Below, piece after piece: positions 38,179-49,389 of a stretch of 64,000 nucleotides of DNA. The notes below the pieces were generated by a model that ran no database searches, was not told where the DNA came from, and saw only the letters and a list, made by a program, of their open reading frames with translations. The position numbers were made by a program, and so were the translations under genes. The stretch is from assembly GCA_016711205.1 (NCBI GenBank), contig JADJTM010000001.1, forward strand, positions 1,488,001 through 1,552,000. The letters are read 5' to 3'. Origin of the DNA: Micropruina sp. Its GTDB lineage: Bacteria; Actinomycetota; Actinomycetes; Propionibacteriales; Propionibacteriaceae. Within the stretch, counting starts at the first letter, position 1. Each line of letters opens with the position of its first letter.

Positions 38179-39807
38179 TCAGTGCGCGGTTTCGGTGACC
38201 CTGGACTCGCGGACCACGGTCACCTTGATGGATCCGGGGTAGGTCAGTTCTTCTTCGACCTGCCTGGCGATGTCTTTGGCGATCACGTGGGTCTCGGCGT
38301 CGTCGACCGCCTCGGGCTGCACCATCACCCTGATCTCACGGCCGGCCTGCATGGCGAACACCTTGTCGACACCCTTGTGGGAGCGCGCGATCTCTTCGAG
38401 GCGATGCAACCGCTTGACGTAGACCTCGAGGCTCTCCCGGCGGGCGCCGGGCCGTCCGCCGCTGATTGCGTCGGCGGCCTGGGTGAGCACGGCGATCACC
38501 GTTCGCGGCTCGACCTCGTTGTGGTGTGCCTCGATGGCGTTGACGATGTCGGGATGTTCGCCGAACCGGCGGGCCAGGTCGGCACCGACCTTGGCGTGCG
38601 ATCCCTCGACCTCGTGGGTCAGCGCCTTACCGATGTCGTGCAGAAACGCCGCTCGTCGTGCGGGCGCGGGATCGAGTTGCAGTTCGGCCGCCATCAGGCC
38701 GGCCAGCTGCGCGCATTCGATCAGGTGCTTCAGCACGTTCTGCCCGTAGCTGGTGCGGTACTGCAACGCCCCGATGGTGGGCAGCAGGCGGGCGTCCAGG
38801 TCGGTCAGGCCCACCTCGGCAACAGCGTCCTCGGCGGCGCGCAAGCAGATCTCGTCGATGCGCCGCTTGCTGCGCTCGTAGACCTCTTCGATACGCGCCG
38901 GGTGGATGCGTCCGTCGGCCACCAACTCGGTGAGGGTGAGTCGCGCAACCTCACGACGCACCGGGTCGAAGGACGACAGCAGCACGCTCTCGGGGGTGTC
39001 GTCGATCATCACGTTGACGCCGGTGGTCTGCTCGAAGGCGCGAATGTTGCGGCCCTCACGACCGATGATGCGGCCCTTCATCTCATCACCGGGCAGCGGC
39101 ACGGTGGTGACCACCGACTCGGTGGTCTGCTCGGTCGCCAGGCGTTGAATGGCCCCGACGATGATCTGGCGAGCCTTGCGTTCGCCGTCGCGACGCGCCT
39201 CGGATTCGATCTCGCGGCTGAGCTGGACGGCCTGCAGGCGCGCCTCGTGCTCGACTTGCGACAACAGTTCGGCCCGCGCCTCTTCGGACGTCAAACCGGC
39301 GACGTGCTCCAACTGTTGACGTTGCTGCGTCTCGGCCAGGTCGAGTTCACCCCGCCGCGCCAACAGATCGGCTCGCGTGACCTCCAGGTCGGACAACCTC
39401 TGATCGAGCTTGCGCTGCAGTCCGGCGTGCTCGTCCTCACGTTCGGCCACCCGGCGTTCGCGACGCTCCACGTCGCCCAGCAGCTTGTCGACCCGCTCGC
39501 GTTCGGTACGGACGGACTCGTCACCCTCATTGCGGGTGCGTTCGGCGTCGGCGCGTACCCGTTCGGCTTCGGCCCGCGCGTTGGCGATGATCTCGTCACC
39601 CTCGGCCTTGCGCGCCATCGGGTCGACCTTGGCCACCAGCGACTGCAGCCTTGAGCGGTCCTGCTTCTCTTGCTCGACCACCCGGCGGGCCGCCTGCGTC
39701 TGGGCCTTCTGCTGATTGCGCAGGATCGAGACGACCACGATGGTGAGGCCGATGAGGACGACCGCGAGCACCGCGACGATCACCATCAGCTGCTGCGTGG
39801 AGTCCAT
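38179..39807 (-). CDS. rny: Ribonuclease Y
   Basis: Membrane-anchored endoribonuclease that starts mRNA decay. 542 residues: an N-terminal membrane helix (LMVIVAVLAVVLIGLTIVVV, about 7-26), a long charged coiled coil (about 35-215), a KH domain with GRIIGREGRNIRAFEQ, and an HD domain with FLHDIGKA. ATG 39807 follows a good GGGAGGTAA site. The length agrees with the family (about 520). Many actinobacteria lack RNase Y or use RNase E, so its presence is useful for placing the organism. Confidence 0.95.
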   Translation of the reverse strand: MDSTQQLMVIVAVLAVVLIGLTIVVVSILRNQQKAQTQAARRVVEQEKQDRSRLQSLVAKVDPMARKAEGDEIIANARAEAERVRADAERTRNEGDESVRTERERVDKLLGDVERRERRVAEREDEHAGLQRKLDQRLSDLEVTRADLLARRGELDLAETQQRQQLEHVAGLTSEEARAELLSQVEHEARLQAVQLSREIESEARRDGERKARQIIVGAIQRLATEQTTESVVTTVPLPGDEMKGRIIGREGRNIRAFEQTTGVNVMIDDTPESVLLSSFDPVRREVARLTLTELVADGRIHPARIEEVYERSKRRIDEICLRAAEDAVAEVGLTDLDARLLPTIGALQYRTSYGQNVLKHLIECAQLAGLMAAELQLDPAPARRAAFLHDIGKALTHEVEGSHAKVGADLARRFGEHPDIVNAIEAHHNEVEPRTVIAVLTQAADAISGGRPGARRESLEVYVKRLHRLEEIARSHKGVDKVFAMQAGREIRVMVQPEAVDDAETHVIAKDIARQVEEELTYPGSIKVTVVRESRVTETAH

Positions 39808-40156
39808 CGATTACCTCCCGTCGTCACAACACAGAGGTACGCCGAACGCACAAATCAACATGTCAATCAGGCGCGGCACGCACCTTCGCGCGCACCCGCC
39901 GTTCCGCTTCGTGAGTGCGGAACATCAGTTACAAGTCGGGCCTACCGGCGTTGAAAAAGTCGATCACATGGGTTGATGAGTCGTTGACACACCTGCAGGT
40001 GAGGTTAGGCGTCCCAGGCCCTGCGATCAAGCTGGACGCCTTGTCGGACGCATTTTGACCACCCCGCAGTTGTCGGAGCGGTTGCGCGCCGGCCCGCGAG
40101 CGCGCCGGGCCGGCTGCCAATCGCTCGCCGGTTCAGTGGCGGATTGCTCGCCCCGC
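39808..40156. other. Intergenic region between recX and rny with a palindrome and a hairpin
   Basis: 349 bases without a gene. CACCTGCAGGTG at 39990-40001 is a perfect 12-base palindrome, preceded by TTGACA. GCCGGCCCG (40088-40096) and CGGGCCGGC (40106-40114) form a 9-bp GC-only stem that may end recX transcription. Nothing else is recognised. Confidence 0.5.
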
Positions 40157-40648
40157 TCAGGAGTCGCCGAAGGTAGCGGTGCGGTCGTGGTCTGCCACAT
40201 CGCCACGGGGCAACTCGCGCAACACGGTGGCGACCACTGCGGAGGAGAAGCCGCGTCTGGCCAACTGGCCGGCGAGCCGTCGGTAGCGCACCTCGTGCGG
40301 CAACCGCTGCAATGCCGGCGCACGCTTGGCCACCAATGCCCGAGCCGCTTCGAGGTCGGCGTCGTCGGCGCGGTTCGACGCCACCTGCTCGACCACCTCG
40401 GCATCGATGCCCTTGCTGCGCAGCTCGTGGCGCAGCGCCCGGGTGGAGCGCTGCCGCCGCTGCTGCGTGTCGAACCAGGCCTGCGCGAAGGCTGAATCGT
40501 TGATCAGCCCCACCTCGGTCAGCCGATCCAGAACCTGCTCGGCCACCTCGGCCGGCACGTGCCTCTTGGCCAGGGCCATTTCGAGTTCGCGCCGGCTGCG
40601 GTCACGGACGCTCAACTGCCGCAGGGCGATCTCGCGCGCGACTGCCAC
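40157..40648 (-). CDS. recX: Regulatory protein RecX
   Basis: Modulates RecA filaments. 163 residues of tandem three-helix repeats: REIALRQLSVRDRSRRELEM, VLDRLTEVGLINDSAFAQAW, RALRHELRSKGI, and a C-terminal VRYRRLAGQLARRGFSSAVV. The gene begins with GTG 40648, 53 bases after recA, and is probably co-transcribed with it from the damage-inducible recA promoters. Confidence 0.92.
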   Translation of the reverse strand: MAVAREIALRQLSVRDRSRRELEMALAKRHVPAEVAEQVLDRLTEVGLINDSAFAQAWFDTQQRRQRSTRALRHELRSKGIDAEVVEQVASNRADDADLEAARALVAKRAPALQRLPHEVRYRRLAGQLARRGFSSAVVATVLRELPRGDVADHDRTATFGDS

Positions 40649-40701
40649 CGGGTCGGCATCGGGCGTTGGTTCGCCGTCAGGCCCGAGCGGCCGCCGGTGG
40701 C

Positions 40702-41748
40702 TCAGAAGTCGACCTCGCCGGTGATCGGATCGATGCCGGCCGGCACCTCACCGGGCTGGCCGATACCCAGATGCGCCAGGATGCGCGTCTCGATCTCGTT
40801 GGCGACCTCGGGATTCTTCTTGAGGTAGGTGCGGGCGTTCTCTTTGCCCTGCCCCAGCTGGTCGGCCTCGTAGGTGAACCAGGCGCCCGCCTTGCGCACC
40901 AGACCGGTCTCGACGCCCAGGTCGATCAGGCTGCCCTCGCGGCTGATGCCCTGGCCGTAGATGATGTCGAACTCGGCCTGCTTGAACGGCGGCGCCACCT
41001 TGTTCTTGACCACCTTGACCCGGGTGCGGTTGCCGACCATGTCGGAGCCGTCCTTGAGGGTCTCGATGCGGCGTACGTCGAGCCGCACCGAGGAGTAGAA
41101 CTTGAGCGCCCGCCCACCGGTGGTGGTTTCGGGCGAGCCGAACATGACGCCGATCTTTTCGCGCAACTGGTTGATGAAGATGGCGGTGGTGCCGGCGCCG
41201 GACAGCGCGCCGGTCATTTTGCGCAGCGCCTGGCTCATCAGCCGGGCCTGCAGGCCGACGTGACTGTCGCCCATCTCGCCCTCGATCTCGGCGCGCGGGG
41301 TGAGCGCGGCCACCGAGTCGATGACGACCAGTGCCATGGCGCCGGATCGCACCAGCATGTCGGCGATCTCGAGGGCCTGTTCGCCGTTGTCGGGCTGGCT
41401 GACCAGCAGCGCGTCGGTGTCGACGCCCAATCGGGCGGCGTAGTCGGGGTCGAGGGCGTGCTCGGCGTCGATGAAGGCGCAGATGCCGCCCGCCGCCTGC
41501 GCATTGGCGATCACGTGCAGCGCCACCGTGGTCTTGCCGCTGGATTCGGGGCCGTAGATCTCGACCACCCGCCCGCGGGGAAGGCCACCGATACCGAGCG
41601 CGACGTCGAGAGCGATCGAACCGGTGGGAATCACCTCGATCGGCTGACGCACTTCATCGCCGAGTCGCATCACGGAGCCCTTGCCGTGCTGCTTCTCGAT
41701 CTGGGCCAAGGCCGCTTCGAGGGCCTTCTCGCGATCTGCAATCGCCAT
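40702..41748 (-). CDS. recA: Recombinase RecA
   Basis: Strand-exchange ATPase and coprotease for LexA. 348 residues. Walker A GPESSGKTTVALHV, the FIDAEHALDPDYAARLGVD segment, Walker B LVVIDSVAALTPRAEIEGEM, and loop L2 region MFGSPETTTGGRALKFYSS. No intein. ATG 41748 has AGGAAGGA upstream. Two promoter signals lie upstream: a LexA box at 41893-41908 and a RecA-NDp/PafBC-type promoter at 41803-41825. Confidence 0.98.
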   Translation of the reverse strand: MAIADREKALEAALAQIEKQHGKGSVMRLGDEVRQPIEVIPTGSIALDVALGIGGLPRGRVVEIYGPESSGKTTVALHVIANAQAAGGICAFIDAEHALDPDYAARLGVDTDALLVSQPDNGEQALEIADMLVRSGAMALVVIDSVAALTPRAEIEGEMGDSHVGLQARLMSQALRKMTGALSGAGTTAIFINQLREKIGVMFGSPETTTGGRALKFYSSVRLDVRRIETLKDGSDMVGNRTRVKVVKNKVAPPFKQAEFDIIYGQGISREGSLIDLGVETGLVRKAGAWFTYEADQLGQGKENARTYLKKNPEVANEIETRILAHLGIGQPGEVPAGIDPITGEVDF

Positions 41749-41802
41749 GACGTATGGGTCCTTCCTGGAACGGCCGAGGTGGCTGTCGCTGACTTCTCTT
41801 TC

Positions 41803-41825
41803 ACCATACGAACCGGGTCTGACAA
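41803..41825 (-). promoter_or_regulatory. RecA-NDp / PafBC-type promoter of recA
   Basis: On the minus strand TTGTCAGAC (41817-41825), an 8-base spacer, and -10 TATGGT (41803-41808), 54 bases before the recA ATG. This matches the LexA-independent damage promoter of mycobacteria (TTGTCRGTG-N8-TAnnnT) in all but two positions of the upstream element. Confidence 0.75.
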
Positions 41826-41892
41826 AAACGTCAAACTCGATCCGGCCCGGGACATCACGGAGGTCGTCAGGACCAGCTGTGACTGAACCTTA

Positions 41893-41908
41893 CCGAACGC
41901 ACGTTCGA
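41893..41908 (-). promoter_or_regulatory. LexA (SOS) box upstream of recA
   Basis: CCGAACGCACGTTCGA has one mismatch to TCGAAC-N4-GTTCGA. It lies 145 bases before the recA ATG. Confidence 0.85.
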
Positions 41909-41935
41909 AAGTGGCCCGACACGCCGCCCTCGCGG

Positions 41936-41994
41936 AGGGGGGCCCGCCCGGCGGGGGGAAGGGGGGCCGGCCCCCAAAAGGGGGGCGCGGGCGG
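41936..41994. other. G-tract-rich stretch between DUF3046 and recA
   Basis: Within 59 bases there are four runs of five or more G, namely GGGGGG at 41937, 41953 (with AA) and 41961, and again near 41980, plus CCCCCAAAAGGGGGG. It could fold as a G-quadruplex or as a CCCCC-AAAA-GGGGG hairpin ending the clgR-DUF3046 transcript. Such runs are also prone to sequencing errors. Confidence 0.5.
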
Positions 41995-42007
41995 GTTCGA
42001 CAGCCCC

Positions 42008-42202
42008 TCAGCGGTCGCCGGCCGGCAGTTCGAGGTTGTGCCAGACCGCACGCCAGATGTCCTTGCACGGGACCCCCGCCGCCAATGCCTCGCGGACGGT
42101 GCGACTGCCCAGTTCGCCGATCACGTGACCTTCGGCCCAGACGAGCGCCTGCACCCGTCCGAACTGGCGGGTCAAACGAGCCCACAGTTCGGCTTCGCGC
42201 AC
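42008..42202 (-). CDS. DUF3046 family protein
   Basis: 64 residues, MREAELWARLTRQFGRVQAL then HVIGELGSRTVREALAAG and a C-terminal DIWRAVWHNLELP. This short family is found almost only in actinobacteria, always near recA and clgR, and has no known function. GTG 42202 starts one base after the clgR stop, so the two are translationally coupled. Confidence 0.9.
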   Translation of the reverse strand: MREAELWARLTRQFGRVQALVWAEGHVIGELGSRTVREALAAGVPCKDIWRAVWHNLELPAGDR

Positions 42203-42203
42203 C

Positions 42204-42506
42204 TCAGGCGGCCACGCGGGCCGACCTCATGCCCAGGTGAGCGACCACATCACGATCGTCGAACTTGTCGCTGACCCGGCGCAGCACGTAGGACAACGGC
42301 ACCCCCAAGGCGCCACAGATCGCGTTCAACAACTCGCTGGAGGGTTCTTTCTGGCCGCGTTCGATCTCGGAGAGGTAACCGAGGCTGACGCGTGCGGACG
42401 ACGACACCTCGCGCAGGGTGCGCTGGTCGGCGTTGCGCAACTCACGCAACGACTCGCCCAGCAGTTCGCGCATCAGCAGCGGCCGTTCGGCCTCGACAGC
42501 GATCAT
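42204..42506 (-). CDS. clgR: XRE-family regulator ClgR
   Basis: 100-residue activator of protein-quality-control genes (clp proteases) in actinobacteria. The helix-turn-helix region reads TLREVSSSARVSLGYLSEIE followed by RGQKEPSSELLNAICGALGV, which is nearly identical to ClgR of other genera. ATG 42506 was chosen by comparison with the family; ATG 42473 is possible. The C-terminal MRSARVAA resembles the non-polar AA ending that makes ClgR a ClpXP substrate elsewhere, which would give rapid turnover. It is followed directly by the DUF3046 gene. Confidence 0.93.
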   Translation of the reverse strand: MIAVEAERPLLMRELLGESLRELRNADQRTLREVSSSARVSLGYLSEIERGQKEPSSELLNAICGALGVPLSYVLRRVSDKFDDRDVVAHLGMRSARVAA

Positions 42507-42549
42507 GCCCACGACTTTACCCATCCACGGAGTACAAGGATCGTTTGCA

Positions 42550-43077
42550 TCAACGCGCGTCGGTGTCGTTGTGTTCCCGCTCTGCCGGGTCGAGCAGTTT
42601 GCGCAGCATGTGCAGGGCGGTGCTGACCGTCTGCTCACGGATGCGCAGCCGATCACCGTCGAACTCGAACCGAAGTGCGACCGGCATCGGTTGGAACGAC
42701 CCGGCGGACGGCCCGACGGCGGCGATCCACACCTCGCCCGGCAGGTGGCCCTCTTGCGGCTCGGGACCGGCGACGCCGGATGCGGCCAAGGCGTAGTCGG
42801 CTCCGGTGAGCCGCTGCACGCCCACCACCATCTCGACGGCGGTCTGCTCTGAGATGACGCCGTGGGTCTTCAACACCGACGGGTTGACGCCGCCGATGCG
42901 GGCCTTCTGCTCGGTGGCGTACACCACCACGCCGCCCAGGTAATAGCGCGACGCGCCCGGGACGGCGGTCAGGGTCGCCCCCAGCAGCCCGCCGGTGAGC
43001 GACTCGGACGTGGCCAGGGTGAGGCCCCGCTCGGCCAGCGTGTGGCCGACGATCTCGGCGAGTGGACGCTTCGTCAT
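42550..43077 (-). CDS. cinA: CinA C-terminal domain protein (nicotinamide-nucleotide amidohydrolase)
   Basis: 175 residues, the CinA C-terminal domain alone: TLATSESLTGGLLGATLTAV, YYLGGVVVYATEQKARIGG, and DYALAASGVAGPEPQEGHLP. It deamidates NMN in pyridine-nucleotide recycling. The N-terminal MoCF-like domain of long CinA is absent, as usual in actinobacteria. ATG 43077 overlaps the pgsA stop by one base (TGATG), so translation is coupled. The open frame upstream overlaps pgsA and is not coding. Confidence 0.93.
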   Translation of the reverse strand: MTKRPLAEIVGHTLAERGLTLATSESLTGGLLGATLTAVPGASRYYLGGVVVYATEQKARIGGVNPSVLKTHGVISEQTAVEMVVGVQRLTGADYALAASGVAGPEPQEGHLPGEVWIAAVGPSAGSFQPMPVALRFEFDGDRLRIREQTVSTALHMLRKLLDPAEREHNDTDAR

Positions 43078-43661
43078 CACTTCTCCTGTTCGGCACGGCC
43101 GGCGCGGCGCAGCGTCAGCGCCTCGCGAATGTAGGGCACCGCGGTCACCAGCGTCAGCAGCACCGCGGCCGCCATCACCAGGTGGGCGATCCACTGTAGC
43201 CAGACCGGCATCATCGGAAGGCCGGGCAGGTACAGCAGCAGCGCGATGCTCTGCAGCACGGTCTTGAGCTTGCCTCCCGCGTTGGCAGCCATCACGCCGT
43301 ACTTGAGCATGGCGACCCGCATCCAGGTGATGCCCCACTCGCGTGCCAGCACCAGCGCCGTGACCCACCAGGGCAACTCGCCCAGGATGCTCAGCCCGAT
43401 GAACGCCATGCCGGTCAACGTCTTGTCGGCGATCGAATCCCACAACTTGCCGAAGTCGGTGATCAGGTTGTACTTGCGGGCGATCCGGCCGTCCACCGCA
43501 TCGGTGGCGATGGCCAGGCCGAACACCAGCGTCGTGGCGAGCCGCCACCACACCTCGTGCGGATGGCTGAGCAACATCCAGGCGAACACCGGCACCAGCA
43601 CCAGGCGCAGCACCGTCAGTGCGTTGGCCGGGTTGAGCCGGCTCGGTGGTGCGGTGGTCAT
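43077..43661 (-). CDS. pgsA: CDP-diacylglycerol-glycerol-3-phosphate 3-phosphatidyltransferase
   Basis: Makes phosphatidylglycerol phosphate at the membrane. 194 residues, four or more membrane segments, and the CDP-alcohol phosphatidyltransferase motif D-x2-DG-x2-AR-x8-G-x3-D-x3-D in the stretch from DAVDGRIARKYNLITDFGKL to WDSIADK (about residues 53-80). ATG 43661 overlaps the rimO stop (ATGA), and its stop overlaps the cinA start: rimO, pgsA and cinA form one tightly coupled operon. Confidence 0.95.
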   Translation of the reverse strand: MTTAPPSRLNPANALTVLRLVLVPVFAWMLLSHPHEVWWRLATTLVFGLAIATDAVDGRIARKYNLITDFGKLWDSIADKTLTGMAFIGLSILGELPWWVTALVLAREWGITWMRVAMLKYGVMAANAGGKLKTVLQSIALLLYLPGLPMMPVWLQWIAHLVMAAAVLLTLVTAVPYIREALTLRRAGRAEQEK

Positions 43662-45046
43662 GGCGCCTCGGCTGCGATCAGGTCGATGCCCTCGGCTACG
43701 ACGACGACGGCATGCACCAGGCTACCGACCGCACGGGGCCCGGTCAGCCGCGTTGCGCCGTCCACCTCGGGACCCTGGTGCGCGGCGCGTCCGGTGCCGT
43801 CCGGCTCTTCGACGAGCACCTGGACGCGCTCGCCGACGCGCTCGGCGGCACGCTGGTCGCAGAGTTCCTGGGCCAGCACCGACATGGTCTCGAGGCGCTC
43901 GGCGATCACCTCGTCGGGCAGCTTGCCGGGCAACCCCGCAGCCTCGGTGCCCTCTTCGTCGGAGTAGCCGAACACGCCCAGCGCGTCCAGCCGGGCATCG
44001 GATGCGAACTGCATCAGGGTGGCGAAGTCGCTCTCGGTCTCGCCGGGGAACCCGACGATCACGTTGCTGCGCACGCCGGCGGCCGGTGCCAGGGTGCGCA
44101 CCTGATCGAGCAGGGCGAGGAACGAGTCGGGGTCGCCGAAGCGCCGCATGCGGCGCAGCACACCCGGCGCGGCGTGCTGGAACGACAGGTCGAAGTAGGG
44201 CACCACCTTGTCGATCGCCACCATGCCCTCGATCATGCCCGGACGCAGCTCGGCCGGCTGCAGATACGACACCCGGATCCACTCGATGCCGTCCACCGCG
44301 GCCAGGTCGGCGAGCAGGTTCTCCAATGCTCGCGGGCCGAGCCGCAGGTCCTTGCCATAGGACGAGGTGTTCTCGCTGACCAGGAACAGCTCCTTGACGC
44401 CCTGGCCGGCCAGCCAGCGGGCCTCGGCCACCAACTCGTCCGCGGGCCGGGAGAGGTAGGAACCGCGAAACGACGGGATCGCGCAGAACGTGCAGCGGCG
44501 GTCGCACCCCGAGGCGACCTTGAGCGCCGCCATGGGACCGGGCCCGGCACGCTTGCGCAGCACCCGCGGACCGCTGGCCGGCGCGTGGCCCGGCAGCACC
44601 ACCTGCGCCGCGGCAGCCGGGCGGTCGGTGGGCGCCAAGGGCAGCAACCGCCGACGGTCGCGGGGCTGATGGGCCTCGACGCTGCCGCCCGCGGTGATCC
44701 AGCGCAACCGCTCGGCGATGTCGGGGTAGACGTCGAAGCCGAGCACCGCGTCGGCCTCGGGCAGTGCGTCGGCCAGTTCACGTCCGTACCGCTCGGCCAT
44801 GCAGCCGACCGCGACAACAGCCTTCACCGAGCCGTCCTGCTTGAGGTCGGCGGCGGCCAGCAGGGTGTCGACGGAGTCCTTCCGGGCGGCCTCGATGAAC
44901 CCGCAGGTGTTCACCACGATCGCCGTCGCCGTGCCCGGATCGTCCGTCAGCTCGAAGCCGCCCTGCTCCAGCCGGGCGAGCAGCTCTTCCGAATCGACGT
45001 CGTTGCGCGCGCAGCCGAGACTCACCAGATGGACGCGCTCAGTCAC
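43658..45046 (-). CDS. rimO: Ribosomal protein S12 methylthiotransferase
   Basis: Radical-SAM enzyme that methylthiolates an Asp of ribosomal protein S12. 462 residues. The N-terminal Fe-S Cys lie in HLVSLGCARNDVDSEEL, VVNTCGFIEAARKDS and AVGCMAERYG; the radical-SAM motif is CDRRCTFCAIPSFRGSYLSR. The ARND variant distinguishes RimO from MiaB. A TRAM-like C-terminus ends the protein. The start is GTG 45046. It is the first gene of the rimO-pgsA-cinA unit. Confidence 0.95.
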   Translation of the reverse strand: MTERVHLVSLGCARNDVDSEELLARLEQGGFELTDDPGTATAIVVNTCGFIEAARKDSVDTLLAAADLKQDGSVKAVVAVGCMAERYGRELADALPEADAVLGFDVYPDIAERLRWITAGGSVEAHQPRDRRRLLPLAPTDRPAAAAQVVLPGHAPASGPRVLRKRAGPGPMAALKVASGCDRRCTFCAIPSFRGSYLSRPADELVAEARWLAGQGVKELFLVSENTSSYGKDLRLGPRALENLLADLAAVDGIEWIRVSYLQPAELRPGMIEGMVAIDKVVPYFDLSFQHAAPGVLRRMRRFGDPDSFLALLDQVRTLAPAAGVRSNVIVGFPGETESDFATLMQFASDARLDALGVFGYSDEEGTEAAGLPGKLPDEVIAERLETMSVLAQELCDQRAAERVGERVQVLVEEPDGTGRAAHQGPEVDGATRLTGPRAVGSLVHAVVVVAEGIDLIAAEAP

Positions 45047-45085
45047 CTCGGCAATGTACCCCAGCCGACTGTGTGGCCTGGGCCC

Positions 45086-45138
45086 GTCACGATGGTGTGA
45101 GTTTGGGCACCTCAGACGGTGCCCAGACTCACAATGAC
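45086..45138. repeat. Stem-loop element downstream of ftsK (copy 1)
   Basis: GTGAGTTTGGGCACC (45097-45111) pairs with GGTGCCCAGACTCAC (45118-45132) around a TCAGAC loop, with only one T-G pair. An outer GTCA/TGAC pairing starts at 45086. The 5' flank CGTCACGATGGTGT and loop (C)WCAGAC(G) are shared with the element at 47716-47768, while the stem sequence differs. Confidence 0.8.
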
Positions 45139-45173
45139 TTCGCGGGACCCTGAGCCCCGGACCCCAGCTGCGC

Positions 45174-47633
<2,460 letters not shown>

Positions 47634-47715
47634 GGCGTCACACTAGGCCATTGCTGTGAACCCGCCCAGCCTCCACGCCGCAGACGCGGGTGCCAAGGCG
47701 CGCGGGCGTCGGCGC

Positions 47716-47768
47716 GTCACGATGGTGTTGATCTGACCCCCACAGACGGGGGTCGGATCACCACCGTC
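47716..47768. repeat. Stem-loop element upstream of ftsK (copy 2)
   Basis: Arms 47721-47741 and 47748-47768 form about 20 pairs with one mismatch around an ACAGAC loop; the inner stem is GACCCCC/GGGGGTC. It shares CGTCACGATGGTGT and the loop with copy 1 near 45086. It lies between ftsK and ggt, which diverge, so it cannot be a terminator of either. Confidence 0.8.
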
Positions 47769-47847
47769 TTTGCAGGCCGCGGATCTGGATCGGCGGCACG
47801 CACCGGCAGCGCCCTCCGTGCGGGTCTGCGACGCCTACGATTCTGCA

Positions 47848-49389
47848 ATGGCTCGGTCAGGGGGTTTCGTCGCCAGCGCGGACGGACGGGCGACCGAGGC
47901 CGGGCTGGCGGTGTTGCGGGCCGGCGGCAACGCGGTGGATGCCGCCATCGCCACCAACGCGGTGCTGGCGGTGACCGCACCGCACCTGTGCGGGCTGGGT
48001 GGCGACCTTTTCGCGCTGGTGTACGCGCAGGGCCGGGTGGAGTGCCTGACCGCGGCCGGCCGCGCCGGATCCCGCTCGGACGCCGCCGGGTTGCGCGCCG
48101 AGGGTCATCGCAGCATGCCGTTGTTCAACGACGCCCGCTCGATCACCGTGCCCGGCTGCGTGGACGGACTGGTCGCCCTGCACGAACGCTTCGGTACCAG
48201 ACCCCTGGCGACGCTCTTCGCCGCGGCGCTGGCTTTGGCCGAACCGGGCTTCGACGCGAGCGCGCCGCTGGCCGAGGCGGTCGGCCGGCTCGACGACACG
48301 GGTCGCAGGCAGCTGCCCGAACTCAGCGACCAGGCCTTGGCGCCGGGTGCTGTGGTACGCCGGCCCGGGGTGGCGCGCAGCCTGCGGGCGATCGCCGCCG
48401 GCGGCCGGGACGCCTTCTACCGCGGCGAGTTCGGCCACGGATTGCAGTCGCTGCCGGGTTCGATGATCACGGCCGCCGACCTGGTGGCCTCGGCGGCGGA
48501 CTGGTCGCCGCCGCTGCGCGCAACCGCCTGGGGCGTCGACCTCTGGGTCGCTCCCCCGCCCTCCCAGGGGTATCTCTTCGCCGCCTCCGCGTCGCTCGCC
48601 GACGCTATGGCACTACCCGAGCCCGCGGATCCTCAGTGGGCGCACCTCTTGGTGGAATGCGCCACGGCTACCGGTTTCGATCGCACCGAGGTGTTGTTCG
48701 ACGGGGCCGACGGCGACGCTCTGCTGGCGGCGGCGGGCGCTCGCGCAGCACTCATCGATCCGGCCGGCACCAGCGCGCGGCCACTGCCGCACCGGGCCGG
48801 CGACACCACCTACCTGTGCGTCCGCGATCAGGCCGGCATGGCGGTCTCGCTGATCCAGTCCAACGCGTCCGGGTTCGGCAGCCACCTGGCCGAACCGGGT
48901 ACCCAGATCAATCTGCACAACCGGGGTCTCGGCTTCAGCCTGGCCCAGGGCCACCCGGCAGAACTGCAGCCCGGACGCCGCCCGCCCCACACCCTGGTGC
49001 CCGCCATGGCCACGGATGCTCGGGGGTTGCGGGCGGTGTTCGGCACCATGGGTGGCGACTCGCAGCCCCAGATACTGCTGCAACTGGCGGCCCGGCTGTT
49101 CCTGCACCACCAGAACCCGGCGGCCGCGATCGGCGCCGCCCGCTGGGTGCTGCAGGGCTCGTCCGGCTTCGACACCTGGACGACCGCTCGGGTGCGGCTG
49201 GCGGTCGAGGGCCACGCTCCCGCCGGCTGGGCCCACGCGCTGGCCGCCCGCGGGCACGAGGTGGTGGTGCAGCCGGCGTTCAGCTCGGCCTTCGGCCACG
49301 CGATGGCGATCAGCCGGCTGGCGGACGGGAGTTGGTCGGCCGCGGCCGACCCGCGCACCATCGTCGGGACGTCCGGTACGAGCGGCTGA
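47848..49389 (+). CDS. ggt: Gamma-glutamyltransferase family protein
   Basis: 513 residues of the Ntn-hydrolase GGT family, which cleaves or transfers gamma-glutamyl groups. The N-terminal half begins GGFVASADGRATEAGLAVLR with AVTAPHLCGLGGDLFALVY. The processing site and catalytic Thr lie in HRAGDTTYLCVRDQAGMAVS near 335-345, followed by SNASGFGSHL and GTQINLHNRG. The length suits an unprocessed GGT. No signal peptide is visible at ATG 47848, unlike many GGTs, so it may be cytoplasmic. The exact substrate (glutathione, mycothiol precursor, cephalosporin-like) is not readable. Confidence 0.9.
   Translation: MARSGGFVASADGRATEAGLAVLRAGGNAVDAAIATNAVLAVTAPHLCGLGGDLFALVYAQGRVECLTAAGRAGSRSDAAGLRAEGHRSMPLFNDARSITVPGCVDGLVALHERFGTRPLATLFAAALALAEPGFDASAPLAEAVGRLDDTGRRQLPELSDQALAPGAVVRRPGVARSLRAIAAGGRDAFYRGEFGHGLQSLPGSMITAADLVASAADWSPPLRATAWGVDLWVAPPPSQGYLFAASASLADAMALPEPADPQWAHLLVECATATGFDRTEVLFDGADGDALLAAAGARAALIDPAGTSARPLPHRAGDTTYLCVRDQAGMAVSLIQSNASGFGSHLAEPGTQINLHNRGLGFSLAQGHPAELQPGRRPPHTLVPAMATDARGLRAVFGTMGGDSQPQILLQLAARLFLHHQNPAAAIGAARWVLQGSSGFDTWTTARVRLAVEGHAPAGWAHALAARGHEVVVQPAFSSAFGHAMAISRLADGSWSAAADPRTIVGTSGTSG

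Noticed and set aside
36421..39654. Long + strand open frame (about 1077 codons) opposite miaB and rny
   Set aside because: Antisense shadow of two well-supported genes; composition is typical of reverse-frame translation in GC-rich DNA.
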